A DNA stretch of 10,602 nucleotides from Chloroflexota bacterium (lineage in GTDB: Bacteria > Chloroflexota > Anaerolineae > B4-G1). Shown one piece after another: positions 1-7,006 of this stretch. The position numbers were made by a program, and so were the translations under genes. The stretch lies in contig JAAEPW010000883.1 of the NCBI GenBank assembly GCA_024232355.1, positions 1 through 10,602 of the forward strand. Direction: 5' to 3'. Every line of letters starts with the position of its first letter. Within the stretch, counting starts at the first letter, position 1. The notes below the pieces were generated by a model. That model was given only the letters and a program-made list of their open reading frames with translations. It did no database searches and had not been told where the DNA came from.

Positions 1-2
1 CG

Positions 3-1331
3 ACGTGGCACTTGACGGACAACGAATTGCAGCGCAACTGGGCCGGCGGCGACGGCGGCGGCTGTTACTTTGAGGATTACTGGCAAGACGGTTCTTCCGT
101 CTATTTCAACCGCAACCTGGTCAACGACAACGTCGCCCTGGACGACAATGGTGGCTGCTACGTTTATTATCTCGACGATGGCGGCGACTTTGACTTTATC
201 GACAACGAGTTCAACCGCAACACCGCCGGGGGCGACTATGGTGGCCTGTACATAGATGGTCCCGGCGATGGCGCTGTGTTGCGTTTCTGGGACAATGAGA
301 TCGTTAGCAACCGCGCCGGTATCACCGAGTCGCTATTCCTCGCTGGTCAGGTTGTCTATACCGACACCGCTGTGTCTGGCGGCGACCATGGCGGCCTGGA
401 ATTCAACTATATCGGGAACGGCGCTAAGGTGGATTTCCGCCGCAACCTGGTGTTGAGCAACACTGCCTACATCACCTACACACTTGGCATCACTCCTGTA
501 GGCGGCAACTATGGCGGCATGTATGCCAGCCTCAGTGCAGGCGGGCTGCTAATCATGATGGACAATACCATCGCCGGGGACACAGCCCAGCAGGATCACG
601 GCGGGTTAGGCGTGCAACTGGCGGACGCCTCGCGGGTTGTACTGGAACACAACCTCATCCAGGCCAACACGGCCAGCAACAACGGCGGCGGCCTCTACAT
701 CCAGGGGGATGGTAACAGCCAATACTTTTTGGAGCGGAACCGCGTGCTGGACAACACTGCCGGGCAGAGCAGCGGTGGGATAGCCCTGATTAGCACGGAT
801 GACACCGCGCCCATCAATCCGCTGTGGGGCTGGAGCGTCAACAACCTGGTGTCCGACAATGGCGGCGGCACGTCGCAAGTCGGCGTATGGGTACAAAATG
901 CCGATTTCCGCAGCCTCAACGACACTATTGCCAACAATACGGGCTATGGTATATTGATGACAGGCACCATCACTTCCTCCTCCTACGTCTCCAACACCAT
1001 CCTGTGGGGCCACAGCGCGCCCTTTAGCAAGACCCAGGTGCTCACCTATACCGATCGCTTTACGATGCACGCCGACTATTCGGACGTACAGGGTGGCTGG
1101 TCCGGCGTGGACAATCTGAACACCGACCCGCTCTTTATGGGCAGCGGCGACTATCACTTGCAAGACTTTTCGCCCGTGATCGGTGCCGGCAATAATGCCG
1201 CCGCGCCGGCCGTAGACCTAGACAACACGCCGCGCCCGGTGCCTGACGGCGGTGTGGTGGATATGGGTGCTTACGAGTGGCATCAGACGGTTATGTATGT
1301 ATACCTACCACTGGTGAGCAGAAACTACTAG
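3..1331 (+). CDS. Secreted right-handed beta-helix protein, C-terminal part (5' end outside window)
   Basis: The frame is open to the left edge, so the gene starts outside the window; the TTG at 12 is only the first start-like codon inside it. The visible 442 residues form a right-handed parallel beta-helix: about eight rungs recur with the pattern Asn-x-[hydrophobic]-x-x-Asn-x-Ala followed by a Gly-Gly turn such as GGDYGGLY, GGDHGGLE, GGNYGGMY or NNGGGLY (residues about 13 to 260). Near the end lies a segment typical of 'choice-of-anchor Q' proteins: DPLF, DYHLQ, SPVIGAG, DNTPRP and then VDMGAYEW (about 374-426). The last residues, YVYLPLVSRNY, match a C-terminal tail often seen on exported Chloroflexota proteins. 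I infer a surface or extracellular protein, perhaps polysaccharide-binding or adhesive; no catalytic residues of a polysaccharide lyase can be assigned. It is acidic, rich in Asp, Asn and Gly, with only two Cys. It ends with TAG and runs convergently into the next gene across a shared terminator. Confidence 0.85.
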   Translation, partial: TWHLTDNELQRNWAGGDGGGCYFEDYWQDGSSVYFNRNLVNDNVALDDNGGCYVYYLDDGGDFDFIDNEFNRNTAGGDYGGLYIDGPGDGAVLRFWDNEIVSNRAGITESLFLAGQVVYTDTAVSGGDHGGLEFNYIGNGAKVDFRRNLVLSNTAYITYTLGITPVGGNYGGMYASLSAGGLLIMMDNTIAGDTAQQDHGGLGVQLADASRVVLEHNLIQANTASNNGGGLYIQGDGNSQYFLERNRVLDNTAGQSSGGIALISTDDTAPINPLWGWSVNNLVSDNGGGTSQVGVWVQNADFRSLNDTIANNTGYGILMTGTITSSSYVSNTILWGHSAPFSKTQVLTYTDRFTMHADYSDVQGGWSGVDNLNTDPLFMGSGDYHLQDFSPVIGAGNNAAAPAVDLDNTPRPVPDGGVVDMGAYEWHQTVMYVYLPLVSRNY

Positions 1332-1361
1332 CGGCACGGGGCGTTGCGCTACCTAGCAACA

Positions 1362-1396
1362 AAAAGAGGCTCTCTCGTAAGGAGAGAGCCTCTTTT
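1362..1396. terminator. Bidirectional intrinsic terminator between convergent genes
   Basis: A perfect 15-bp inverted repeat (1362-1376 pairing with 1382-1396) encloses a 5-nt loop, GTAAG. The stem is GAGGCTCTCTC-like with an A tract on its left arm and a T tract on its right arm, so transcripts from either strand would end in a hairpin followed by U residues. It lies 31 nt after the plus-strand stop and 25 nt after the minus-strand stop, exactly where a shared terminator is expected. Confidence 0.93.
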
Positions 1397-1420
1397 GCTA
1401 TCAAGCAGAAACCGCGATAC

Positions 1421-3892
1421 TCACTTGCCATACAGCGCCTGGTAGACGACCAAATGTTCCTTAATGCGCTGGATATAGATGCGCGGCTCGTGCAAGGTAA
1501 CGAGTTCGAGGAACAAGTCGGAGTCGTCACCGGCGCTCTCCAACCAATGAATGGCACGAAAGGGGCCGCCGTTATAAGCTGCCAACGCCACGTCAATGCG
1601 CCCATCGAAACGATTACGCTGCTCTGCCAAATAGTACGTGCCAAAACGCAAGCTGACGTAGGGACGGTACAGGTCAGCGGTCTCATAGCCCGGCGGCCAG
1701 CCCAGATTGGCGTGGATCTCTTCGCCGGTGGGAGGAATGACCTGCATCAACCCGCGCGCGCTGGCCCAGGATGCGGCGAGGCTCTCAAAGAGGCTCTCTT
1801 GCCGGATGAGGGCAAAGACCAAGAGGGGATCAAAGTCGCTCAGGCGGGCGTTCTCCAACGCCAAATCCTCGTAATAGGTGGGATAAGCCAAACGGGCAAT
1901 AAAGGGCGGCGCGTCGAGAAAACCAATAGTCGGAGAGAGAGAGATCACACGCACAGCACAAAGAATAGAAGACCGATAAAGTCTAATGTCGCGGAACAAG
2001 AGTGCCAATTGGTATTGCGCCAGCGCATCCGACCGGGTCGCGTTGCGGACGGCCTCCAATTCCCATTTGGCATCCACAAAATGACCCAATCGCCACAATT
2101 CCAGGCCGCGTTGGAGGCGTGGGTCGGAGGCAAGATCGGGACCAGGTTCACCCAAGTGTCCCATGTTCTCTATCACTAGCCATCCAGCCAACCACTCTTC
2201 CGTCTCGGCCTGACCCGCAGCAGCGTCATAGTCCGGCTCGTACCGGGTGGGCGGGAAAGGCGCGGAAAGCGGGTCAGCGATCAAGTCGGCAGCGCGCAGG
2301 CCATAATAGCCAAAGGGATCAGCCGTGACGACCTCCTCAAAGGCAGTCGCCGCCGCTTCGCCGTCCCCTTGCACCAGCCCAAGTTTGCCCAACCACAACA
2401 GGGTAGTGAGCCGGTAGGGCGAGTTGGGATAGACGTCTAGCAGAGTGTTCCATGCAGCGGCAGCGTCCACCAACTCGTCCAATTGGTAGGATTGCAACCC
2501 GCTGCGAAAGAGGGCCTGGGAGCCATAGTCGGAGTCAGGATAGCGGACGTGGCAATCGAGATAAGCCTCGGCGGCAGTCTGCAAATCTCCATCCCGCTCC
2601 AAGAGTTGAGCCGCTTCCCAAAGAGACTCCGGCGCGCGGGGATGGTCCGAGGCAACCTCCACAAACTCTTCATAGGTCCCAATGGCCGCACCTATATCAC
2701 CCGTATCGACATAGGCCTCGGCTAATCCCATCCAACTGTCGCCCCAGTGCCTGTTTTCCGGATAGTCATCAATTAGCACCTGGAATTCGGCAGCAGCCAT
2801 ATAGGGACTATCAACTCGTAGGTACGATAACCCCACGTACCAATGAGCATCGCTGTTGTAGGTCTCGGGATAAGCATTGATGTGACGGTAAAATGCATCG
2901 ACCGCCGGGCCATAAGCCTCGCCGTAATAGTCCACCACGCCACGCAACCAATCGTCTGGCGGGCGTCCGGCATTCACCAACTCGACCAGCGAAAGATAAG
3001 CATAGTACTCGTCGGGATAAGTTGAAACTATGGTCAGGTGACGGTCGTAGCCGGCATCGGTCTCACCGGCTAGAACAAGCGTCTCGGCAGCTTGGTGCCC
3101 GATACGAGCGCGATAAGCGCGTACTTGGGCCACATCCAAAATAGCATCATACTGTGCCACAGCGGCGTCATAGTCTTGCAGAGCCACGTGAACGAGGGCC
3201 AAGCGCTCGCGCATACCCACCTCAAAAGAACGGTCCGGGGCAGCTGCAATGGCGGCTGTGTAAGCGTCGACGGCATCAGTATAAGCACCACCTGTGTAGA
3301 AGGCATCCCCTAGTTGCTCGTTGACATAGGGAGTAATGACCGTCCCCGCCGACAAGTATGCGAGGTATTCGCGCGTCGCCGACAGTGGCTCGCCCGCGTC
3401 GACCAAGGCATCGGCCAGCAAAAAGTGAGCGTCGTGAGTCAAATCGTGCTCGGGATAGATGGCGAGAAAATCGCGAAATGCGGCAACGGCACTGGCATAA
3501 TCCTCGTCACGCAAGTAGGTAATACCCAAACCAAATTGGGCCTGGGCAGCAACATTCTCATTCTGCGCATCAAAAGACAAGGCAAGCAAGCTGTGGTAGG
3601 CTTTGGCGGCGATTTCAGAATCGCCTTCCTGCACCGCCTGTGCAGCATCAGTGAGCCTTTCGTCCAGAGAGAATGTGGGGGGAGGGGTAACAGTAGGTGT
3701 TGGAGTAGGCGTAGGAGTAGACGTGGGCGTGAGAGTTGACGTTGGAGTCGACGTGGGCGTAGGCGTAGGTGTGAACGTGGCTGTCGCAGTAGCCAAAAAC
3801 GATGGCAGAGGCAAATCGGTAGGCGCGTTACAGGCCAACGCACCCACGATCAACACAATGATAGACCACAAACCCGTTTTTAATCGGCGCAT
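1421..3892 (-). CDS. TPR-repeat lipoprotein with Slt70-type lytic transglycosylase domain
   Basis: An 823-residue protein predicted to cleave the MurNAc-GlcNAc bond of peptidoglycan at the cell surface. The ATG at 3892 is chosen over an open extension to 4096: it gives a clean export signal (MRRLKTG, a hydrophobic core, then GALAC with Cys21), and a strong promoter lies just upstream. Position -3 of the lipobox is Ala rather than the usual Leu, so lipidation is likely but not certain. Residues 35-73 are a Thr-Pro/Thr-Ser spacer. About 77-560 is alpha-solenoid TPR sequence (GLGITYL, AVAAFRDFL, WYVGLSYL and similar), as in the superhelical part of Slt70 and in BamD-like proteins. The SLT domain (about 680-790) carries IRQES with catalytic Glu699, the GLMQ motif (714-717) and AYNGG (772-776). 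It is longer than E. coli Slt70 (645 aa) because of the spacer and extra TPRs. Its role in wall turnover, division or filament remodelling is inferred from the family. Confidence 0.92.
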   Translation of the reverse strand: MRRLKTGLWSIIVLIVGALACNAPTDLPLPSFLATATATFTPTPTPTSTPTSTLTPTSTPTPTPTPTVTPPPTFSLDERLTDAAQAVQEGDSEIAAKAYHSLLALSFDAQNENVAAQAQFGLGITYLRDEDYASAVAAFRDFLAIYPEHDLTHDAHFLLADALVDAGEPLSATREYLAYLSAGTVITPYVNEQLGDAFYTGGAYTDAVDAYTAAIAAAPDRSFEVGMRERLALVHVALQDYDAAVAQYDAILDVAQVRAYRARIGHQAAETLVLAGETDAGYDRHLTIVSTYPDEYYAYLSLVELVNAGRPPDDWLRGVVDYYGEAYGPAVDAFYRHINAYPETYNSDAHWYVGLSYLRVDSPYMAAAEFQVLIDDYPENRHWGDSWMGLAEAYVDTGDIGAAIGTYEEFVEVASDHPRAPESLWEAAQLLERDGDLQTAAEAYLDCHVRYPDSDYGSQALFRSGLQSYQLDELVDAAAAWNTLLDVYPNSPYRLTTLLWLGKLGLVQGDGEAAATAFEEVVTADPFGYYGLRAADLIADPLSAPFPPTRYEPDYDAAAGQAETEEWLAGWLVIENMGHLGEPGPDLASDPRLQRGLELWRLGHFVDAKWELEAVRNATRSDALAQYQLALLFRDIRLYRSSILCAVRVISLSPTIGFLDAPPFIARLAYPTYYEDLALENARLSDFDPLLVFALIRQESLFESLAASWASARGLMQVIPPTGEEIHANLGWPPGYETADLYRPYVSLRFGTYYLAEQRNRFDGRIDVALAAYNGGPFRAIHWLESAGDDSDLFLELVTLHEPRIYIQRIKEHLVVYQALYGK
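3693..3770 (-). repeat. Imperfect hexanucleotide array encoding the Thr-Pro spacer
   Basis: Thirteen consecutive 6-bp units of the form GTNGRN on the plus strand (GTAGGC, GTAGGA, GTAGAC, GTGGGC, GTCGAC and so on) encode alternating Thr-Pro and Thr-Ser dipeptides on the minus strand, just after the lipoprotein Cys. The units are degenerate, so slippage is less likely than for a perfect microsatellite, but any change in unit number would stay in frame and only alter the tether length. Confidence 0.85.
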
Positions 3893-3901
3893 AATGGTTA
3901 T

Positions 3902-3930
3902 ATTATCGCCGGGGGAAGCGGGTTTGTCAA
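3902..3930 (-). promoter_or_regulatory. Sigma70-type promoter of the transglycosylase gene
   Basis: On the minus strand a perfect -35 box, TTGACA (3930-3925), is followed by a 17-nt spacer and a -10 box, GATAAT (3907-3902), which matches TATAAT at five of six positions. A transcript would start about 3895, only a few bases before the ATG at 3892. No Shine-Dalgarno sequence lies before that ATG, so the mRNA is probably leaderless or nearly so. Confidence 0.8.
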
Positions 3931-4030
3931 TAGCCGTAGCATAGGGCCTCAGGGCAATTGCACTTGTATTCAGATTTGCCCGGGAAGGCTTCCAGCCCTC
4001 GTCCCGGGGGCGTATTAGGGACGAAACTGT

Positions 4031-4040
4031 CTCACGTGAG
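4031..4040. repeat. 10-bp perfect palindrome CTCACGTGAG
   Basis: An exact dyad in the middle of the inverted-repeat cluster, with a CACGTG core. It could be a protein-binding site or simply part of the repeat element. No neighbouring promoter makes an operator role clear. Confidence 0.35.
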
Positions 4041-4042
4041 CC

Positions 4043-4058
4043 GCCCCGAGGACGGGGC
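4043..4058. repeat. Short GC-rich hairpin
   Basis: GCCCCG (4043-4048) pairs with CGGGGC (4053-4058) across the 4-nt loop AGGA. It lacks a following T tract on either strand, so it is not a standard intrinsic terminator. It is the middle member of the repeat cluster. Confidence 0.5.
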
Positions 4059-4278
4059 TTGGAGCGTTTATACTTTCCTATACTACAAGAAAACATCGAC
4101 TTGTGAGTAATTTTCTACCCCAAATCGCCCTCGGGACGAGGGCTAGCGCCTTGGAAAGCTAGAATTGAACAGCCCTGGTGCAGACAGTGTTTTGCGCCAG
4201 ACAATGCCCCTTTTTCGTCATATTTTGCACCAAAACCTTTAGGGTCTGCAACTGACCCCGCGAAATCCCAGAGCCAAA

Positions 4279-4431
4279 ATGCTCAATGCGTATACTCGAC
4301 GAGCACACACGCTGTTTGCGATGAACGGTGATCCGTCCGGGATGCCGGGCGATCTGTACGACCGGATGCGCGACGGGCAGTTTGTGGTTTTTCACAATGC
4401 GGATGCTTCGATGCGTCCGGTGATGGGTTAG
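4279..4431 (+). other. Possible small ORF or gene remnant, unrecognised (50 aa)
   Basis: A plus-strand ATG-to-TAG frame encodes 50 residues beginning MLNAYTRRAH and containing GDPSGMPGDLYDRMRDG. Most codons end in G or C, or use common T-ending forms, which is more gene-like than chance would give. It has no Shine-Dalgarno sequence I can see and no family I recognise; the frame is closed by a stop 36 nt upstream of the ATG. The opposite strand (4159-4395) also holds an open 78-codon frame (contains GISRGQLQTLKVLVQN) with acceptable codons, so the coding strand is unsettled. The stretch may be the tail of a decayed gene brought in next to the repeats. I cannot say it is expressed. Confidence 0.3.
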
Positions 4432-4557
4432 GGGAAAAGTCTACAGCAAGCTGACACAAAGAGCAATGATGTAGGAAACGGCGTTACAAGCAAAAATCAA
4501 AGGGAACTAGGCAAACCCCGCAGATGGTAACTCTGAGCGTTTTGTTTCGAGAACTTG
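4432..4557. other. Non-coding stretch downstream of the receiver gene
   Basis: These 126 bases follow the minus-strand receiver stop and the small plus-strand frame. I find no convincing hairpin with a T tract, no promoter pair and no ORF. The terminator of the signalling operon is therefore not evident here; it may be factor-dependent or may lie in the repeat cluster further left. Confidence 0.5.
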
Positions 4558-4914
4558 TTAGAACTGAACAGTCCTAATAGCCGCTTCGAGTTCATACATC
4601 TGCAGCGGTTTCATCAAATAGGCAACCGGGTTCAATTTCATGGCCCGTTCCACAACATCTTTGTCCGCATAGCCGGTCATGAAAATGATTGGAATGGCTT
4701 GACGAGACATTATCTCCCGAGCGGCTTCAATACCGTCCATACTGCCCACTAACTGGATATCCATCAGGATGATGTCCGGTTGTTCCCGTTCTGCGCTGGC
4801 AATCGCTTTTGCTCCGGTGGGAACCGGTTTGCATACTTTGTGCCCTAACTGTTTTAATTTACTTTGCAGGGCAAAGGCTGATAGGAACTCGTCTTCAACA
4901 ATCAATATCTTCAT
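4558..4914 (-). CDS. Single-domain CheY-like response regulator
   Basis: 118 residues making up one receiver domain and nothing else. The acidic pocket is Glu7-Asp8-Glu9 region (VEDE), the phospho-acceptor is Asp52 in LMDIQL, the switch Thr is Thr80 in FMTGYAD, and Lys102 in MKPL completes the active site. The wording MDIQL-x-G-x-MDGIEAA is typical of small receivers found beside HisKA_2/HWE-type kinases, which fits the gene just upstream. There is no DNA-binding, GGDEF, EAL or other output domain, so it must pass the signal on by protein contact or act as a phosphate sink or relay. The ATG at 4914 lies 7 nt after the stop of the upstream kinase gene, with only a weak GAAAGAG Shine-Dalgarno candidate inside that gene's end, suggesting translational coupling. 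Confidence 0.93.
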   Translation of the reverse strand: MKILIVEDEFLSAFALQSKLKQLGHKVCKPVPTGAKAIASAEREQPDIILMDIQLVGSMDGIEAAREIMSRQAIPIIFMTGYADKDVVERAMKLNPVAYLMKPLQMYELEAAIRTVQF

Positions 4915-4921
4915 TGTGCCA

Positions 4922-6937
4922 TCACTCTTTCGGAAACCTTAGCGTAAAAACCGTACCTTTCCGGGTATCTACTTGGAGATCACCTTGCAATTGATACGAG
5001 GCCCAGAGGTTAACCAACCTCATACCCAGTGATTCTGTCGCTTGCCAGTCCAGTTCAGGCGGCAGGCCAACGCCGTTGTCACTGACGACCAGGATATATT
5101 CATCCTCACTAGCCTCAAAGGCAATATAGATTTCTTGGTTGGCTTGCCCTCCCTCGATCTTTTCCAAATAGAAAGAGGCAGGAAAAGCATATTTCAGGGC
5201 ATTGGTCATCAATTCGTTGACAATCAACCCACAGGTAACCGCCAGCTTGGCGTCGACAAAAATGTTTGCGGCGTTTACGCTCAACGAAATAGGCCGGTTT
5301 CCCCCTAGAGCATTGAACAACTGGGCCGTCATTGTCTCCAGGTACTCGCCAAAATCGATCTGGGCCAAGTCTGTGGTTTGATACAACTTTTGGTGGACCA
5401 GACCCATTGCTCTGACCCGTCCCTCAAGTTCCTCGAATGCATCGACGAGTTCCGGGGATTCACTGTCCTCGGCCTGCATTTCGATCAAGTATTCGAGCCC
5501 ACTCATATTGTTTTTGACTCGATGGTACACTTCTTTCAGCAGCGTTTCTTTTTCGGCCAGGGCGGCTTTGAGTTGATCCTCCGCCTGCTTGCGTTTGGTG
5601 ATATCATGCCCAATTGTATATATCTCGCCCTTTTCTTCATCCGGATAAGCCATCCAATCTATCCATTTATGGGATCCATCTTTGCAAACCCAGCGATTTT
5701 CTAAATGCAGCATAGGTTTCCCATCGTAAACACTTTCTCCTACCACATCGGCGGTGATGTTCCTATCATTAGGATGGACAAACTCTTGATAGTAGGTGGT
5801 TAAAAGCTCTTTTTTGGTATAACCAAACATTTTCTCAAAGGCAGGGTTTACCATCGTCAGATAGCCTTCAAAGTCTCCTATGCCTATTATATCAATCGAG
5901 CGGTTAAAAATGAGTTCGAATTTTTCCTCTGCCTGCTTGCGCTCTTTACCCTGTTTGTCTCTCTGCAATCTTGCATATAGAACTGGAGCAATTTGATTGG
6001 CAATAGTTTCCAACATTTCCCGGTCTGTTTCATCATAGCCATCAAGTTTGTTTGCAAGGTGAATAGCGCTAATCATCTCATCACGGAAAATGACGGGAAC
6101 AACTATCGTGTTCGTTATGGGAATATGTCCTTTCGGAGTATTAAAAGGTCCAGCATTAGAGATAAATGTTTTTCTCTCTTTGATGGCCTTGCCCCAGATG
6201 CCAAAGAATGATCCCTTTTGGAATACGAGTTCCTTGTCAGGCACATTGCACCTTTCCCAATAGATCTCCCTGCTTACGGCAGGGGCGACAAAAGAACCAT
6301 CCTGGTCAAAATATCCAAAAGTACCAAACTCACTTTCCATTATTGCCTGAATGACCTTTAATACTTGTGCATACATCGTTTCGTCTGAATCGGTGAGAAA
6401 GATAGTGTTGATCTGATTTTTGACTCTCAGTACTCGTTCTGACTGCCGCAGCACCTCCTCAGCTTGCTTGCGCTCACTGATTTCGCGGGTCAACGCCTCG
6501 TTGGCCCGTTCAAGTTGCGCATTCTTCTCCTCGAGCTGCTTTTGCAAGTCGCGAATTATCAACTGCTTTTCTACCCGGATGACCACTTTATCCAGATCAA
6601 AGGGTTTGACAATATAATCGACCGCGCCAAGTTTCAGGCCCTTGAGCTTGGCATCAGTATCTGTGGCCACTGTCAAGAAAATAATTGGAATGTCTCGCGT
6701 GGCCTCATTTATCTTTAGGCGACGGCAAACCTCAAATCCATCCATACCGGGCATCTTTACATCCAGCAGAATCAGGTCGGGAGGTTTGGACGATAGCATA
6801 CTCAATGCCTCTTTGCCGCTATTGGTAGAGGTGATTTTGTATCCCTTTTCACGTAAAATTGTCCCGATAACCTGGATGTTTTGAGGGCTATCATCCACAA
6901 TCAAGATGTACTGGTTAGCATATTGTCTATCATTCAT
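4922..6937 (-). CDS. Soluble sensor histidine kinase: REC-GAF-PAS-HisKA_2-HATPase
   Basis: 671 residues from the ATG at 6937, chosen over an upstream TTG at 6985 because AGGA sits 8 nt before it. Order: receiver (about 10-127; Asp14-Asp15, phospho-acceptor Asp59 in LLDVKMPG, Thr89, Lys111 in VKPF); coiled coil (about 128-172); GAF-like sensor (about 175-325); PAS with PAC end (about 335-450; NPAFEKMFGYT, IGHDITKRKQAE); HisKA_2 with phospho-accepting His472 in EVYHRVKNNM; HATPase with NELMTNA (574-580), DNGVGLP (620-626) and SLGM (637-640). No membrane segment is visible, so it is cytoplasmic. The receiver at the N terminus implies that another kinase tunes this one. The H-box departs from the usual KNNLQVISSLL wording after KNNM. 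The GAF and PAS coding part is strikingly AT-rich compared with both ends. It probably phosphorylates the receiver encoded 7 nt downstream; that pairing is inferred from position and family. Confidence 0.92.
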   Translation of the reverse strand: MNDRQYANQYILIVDDSPQNIQVIGTILREKGYKITSTNSGKEALSMLSSKPPDLILLDVKMPGMDGFEVCRRLKINEATRDIPIIFLTVATDTDAKLKGLKLGAVDYIVKPFDLDKVVIRVEKQLIIRDLQKQLEEKNAQLERANEALTREISERKQAEEVLRQSERVLRVKNQINTIFLTDSDETMYAQVLKVIQAIMESEFGTFGYFDQDGSFVAPAVSREIYWERCNVPDKELVFQKGSFFGIWGKAIKERKTFISNAGPFNTPKGHIPITNTIVVPVIFRDEMISAIHLANKLDGYDETDREMLETIANQIAPVLYARLQRDKQGKERKQAEEKFELIFNRSIDIIGIGDFEGYLTMVNPAFEKMFGYTKKELLTTYYQEFVHPNDRNITADVVGESVYDGKPMLHLENRWVCKDGSHKWIDWMAYPDEEKGEIYTIGHDITKRKQAEDQLKAALAEKETLLKEVYHRVKNNMSGLEYLIEMQAEDSESPELVDAFEELEGRVRAMGLVHQKLYQTTDLAQIDFGEYLETMTAQLFNALGGNRPISLSVNAANIFVDAKLAVTCGLIVNELMTNALKYAFPASFYLEKIEGGQANQEIYIAFEASEDEYILVVSDNGVGLPPELDWQATESLGMRLVNLWASYQLQGDLQVDTRKGTVFTLRFPKE

Positions 6938-6955
6938 ATCACTTTTCCTGATTCC
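6938..6955 (-). promoter_or_regulatory. Ribosome binding site deciding the start of the GAF-PAS kinase
   Basis: Reading the minus strand, CAGGAAAAGTGAT directly precedes the ATG at 6937, placing AGGA 8 nt from the start codon. The alternative TTG at 6985 has no comparable sequence. The 69-nt gap to the previous gene shows no clear terminator or promoter, so this gene is most likely read from the operon transcript. Confidence 0.6.
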
Positions 6956-7006
6956 ATTGGTCAATAATTGTCTCTGATTTAACAATGCTTTTCTGGACTC
7001 TATAAT

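Larger units (their letters stand above)
3979..4155. repeat. Intergenic GC-rich inverted-repeat cluster
   Basis: A perfect 13-bp inverted repeat, AGCCCTCGTCCCG (3994-4006) with its complement CGGGACGAGGGCT (4132-4144), bounds a 151-bp segment. A third, degenerate copy of the same core (GAGGACGGGGCTT, 4049-4061) lies between them in the same orientation as the right copy. The left copy is embedded in further palindromes: CCCGGG at 3979-3984 and 4003-4008, and GGAAGGCTTCC at 3983-3993. Related TTCCA/TTGGAA sequences flank the outer copies. This looks like a dispersed palindromic repeat family or a small non-autonomous element; no transposase gene or clear target-site duplication is visible. Confidence 0.6.

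Noticed and set aside
606..1163. 185-codon minus-strand frame inside the beta-helix gene
   Set aside because: It is antisense to a clearly repetitive coding frame with beta-helix and choice-of-anchor features, and its translation shows no recognisable domain.
1277..2179. 300-codon plus-strand frame opposite the transglycosylase gene
   Set aside because: It overlaps the SLT and TPR coding region and crosses the terminator stem at 1362-1396; its translation is Arg/Gln-rich shadow sequence.
3693..3770. Hexanucleotide array read as a CRISPR-like or phase-variable repeat
   Set aside because: Units are contiguous, degenerate and without spacers, and they simply encode a Thr-Pro tether; changes in number would not shift the frame.
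3893..4096. N-terminal extension of the transglycosylase frame up to 4096
   Set aside because: The extra 68 residues are basic and low in structure, run through the inverted-repeat cluster, and would bury a clean lipoprotein signal peptide. The promoter at 3902-3930 would lie inside the coding region.
6938..6985. TTG start at 6985 for the GAF-PAS kinase
   Set aside because: No Shine-Dalgarno sequence precedes it, whereas the ATG at 6937 has AGGA at a good distance and begins right before the receiver fold.
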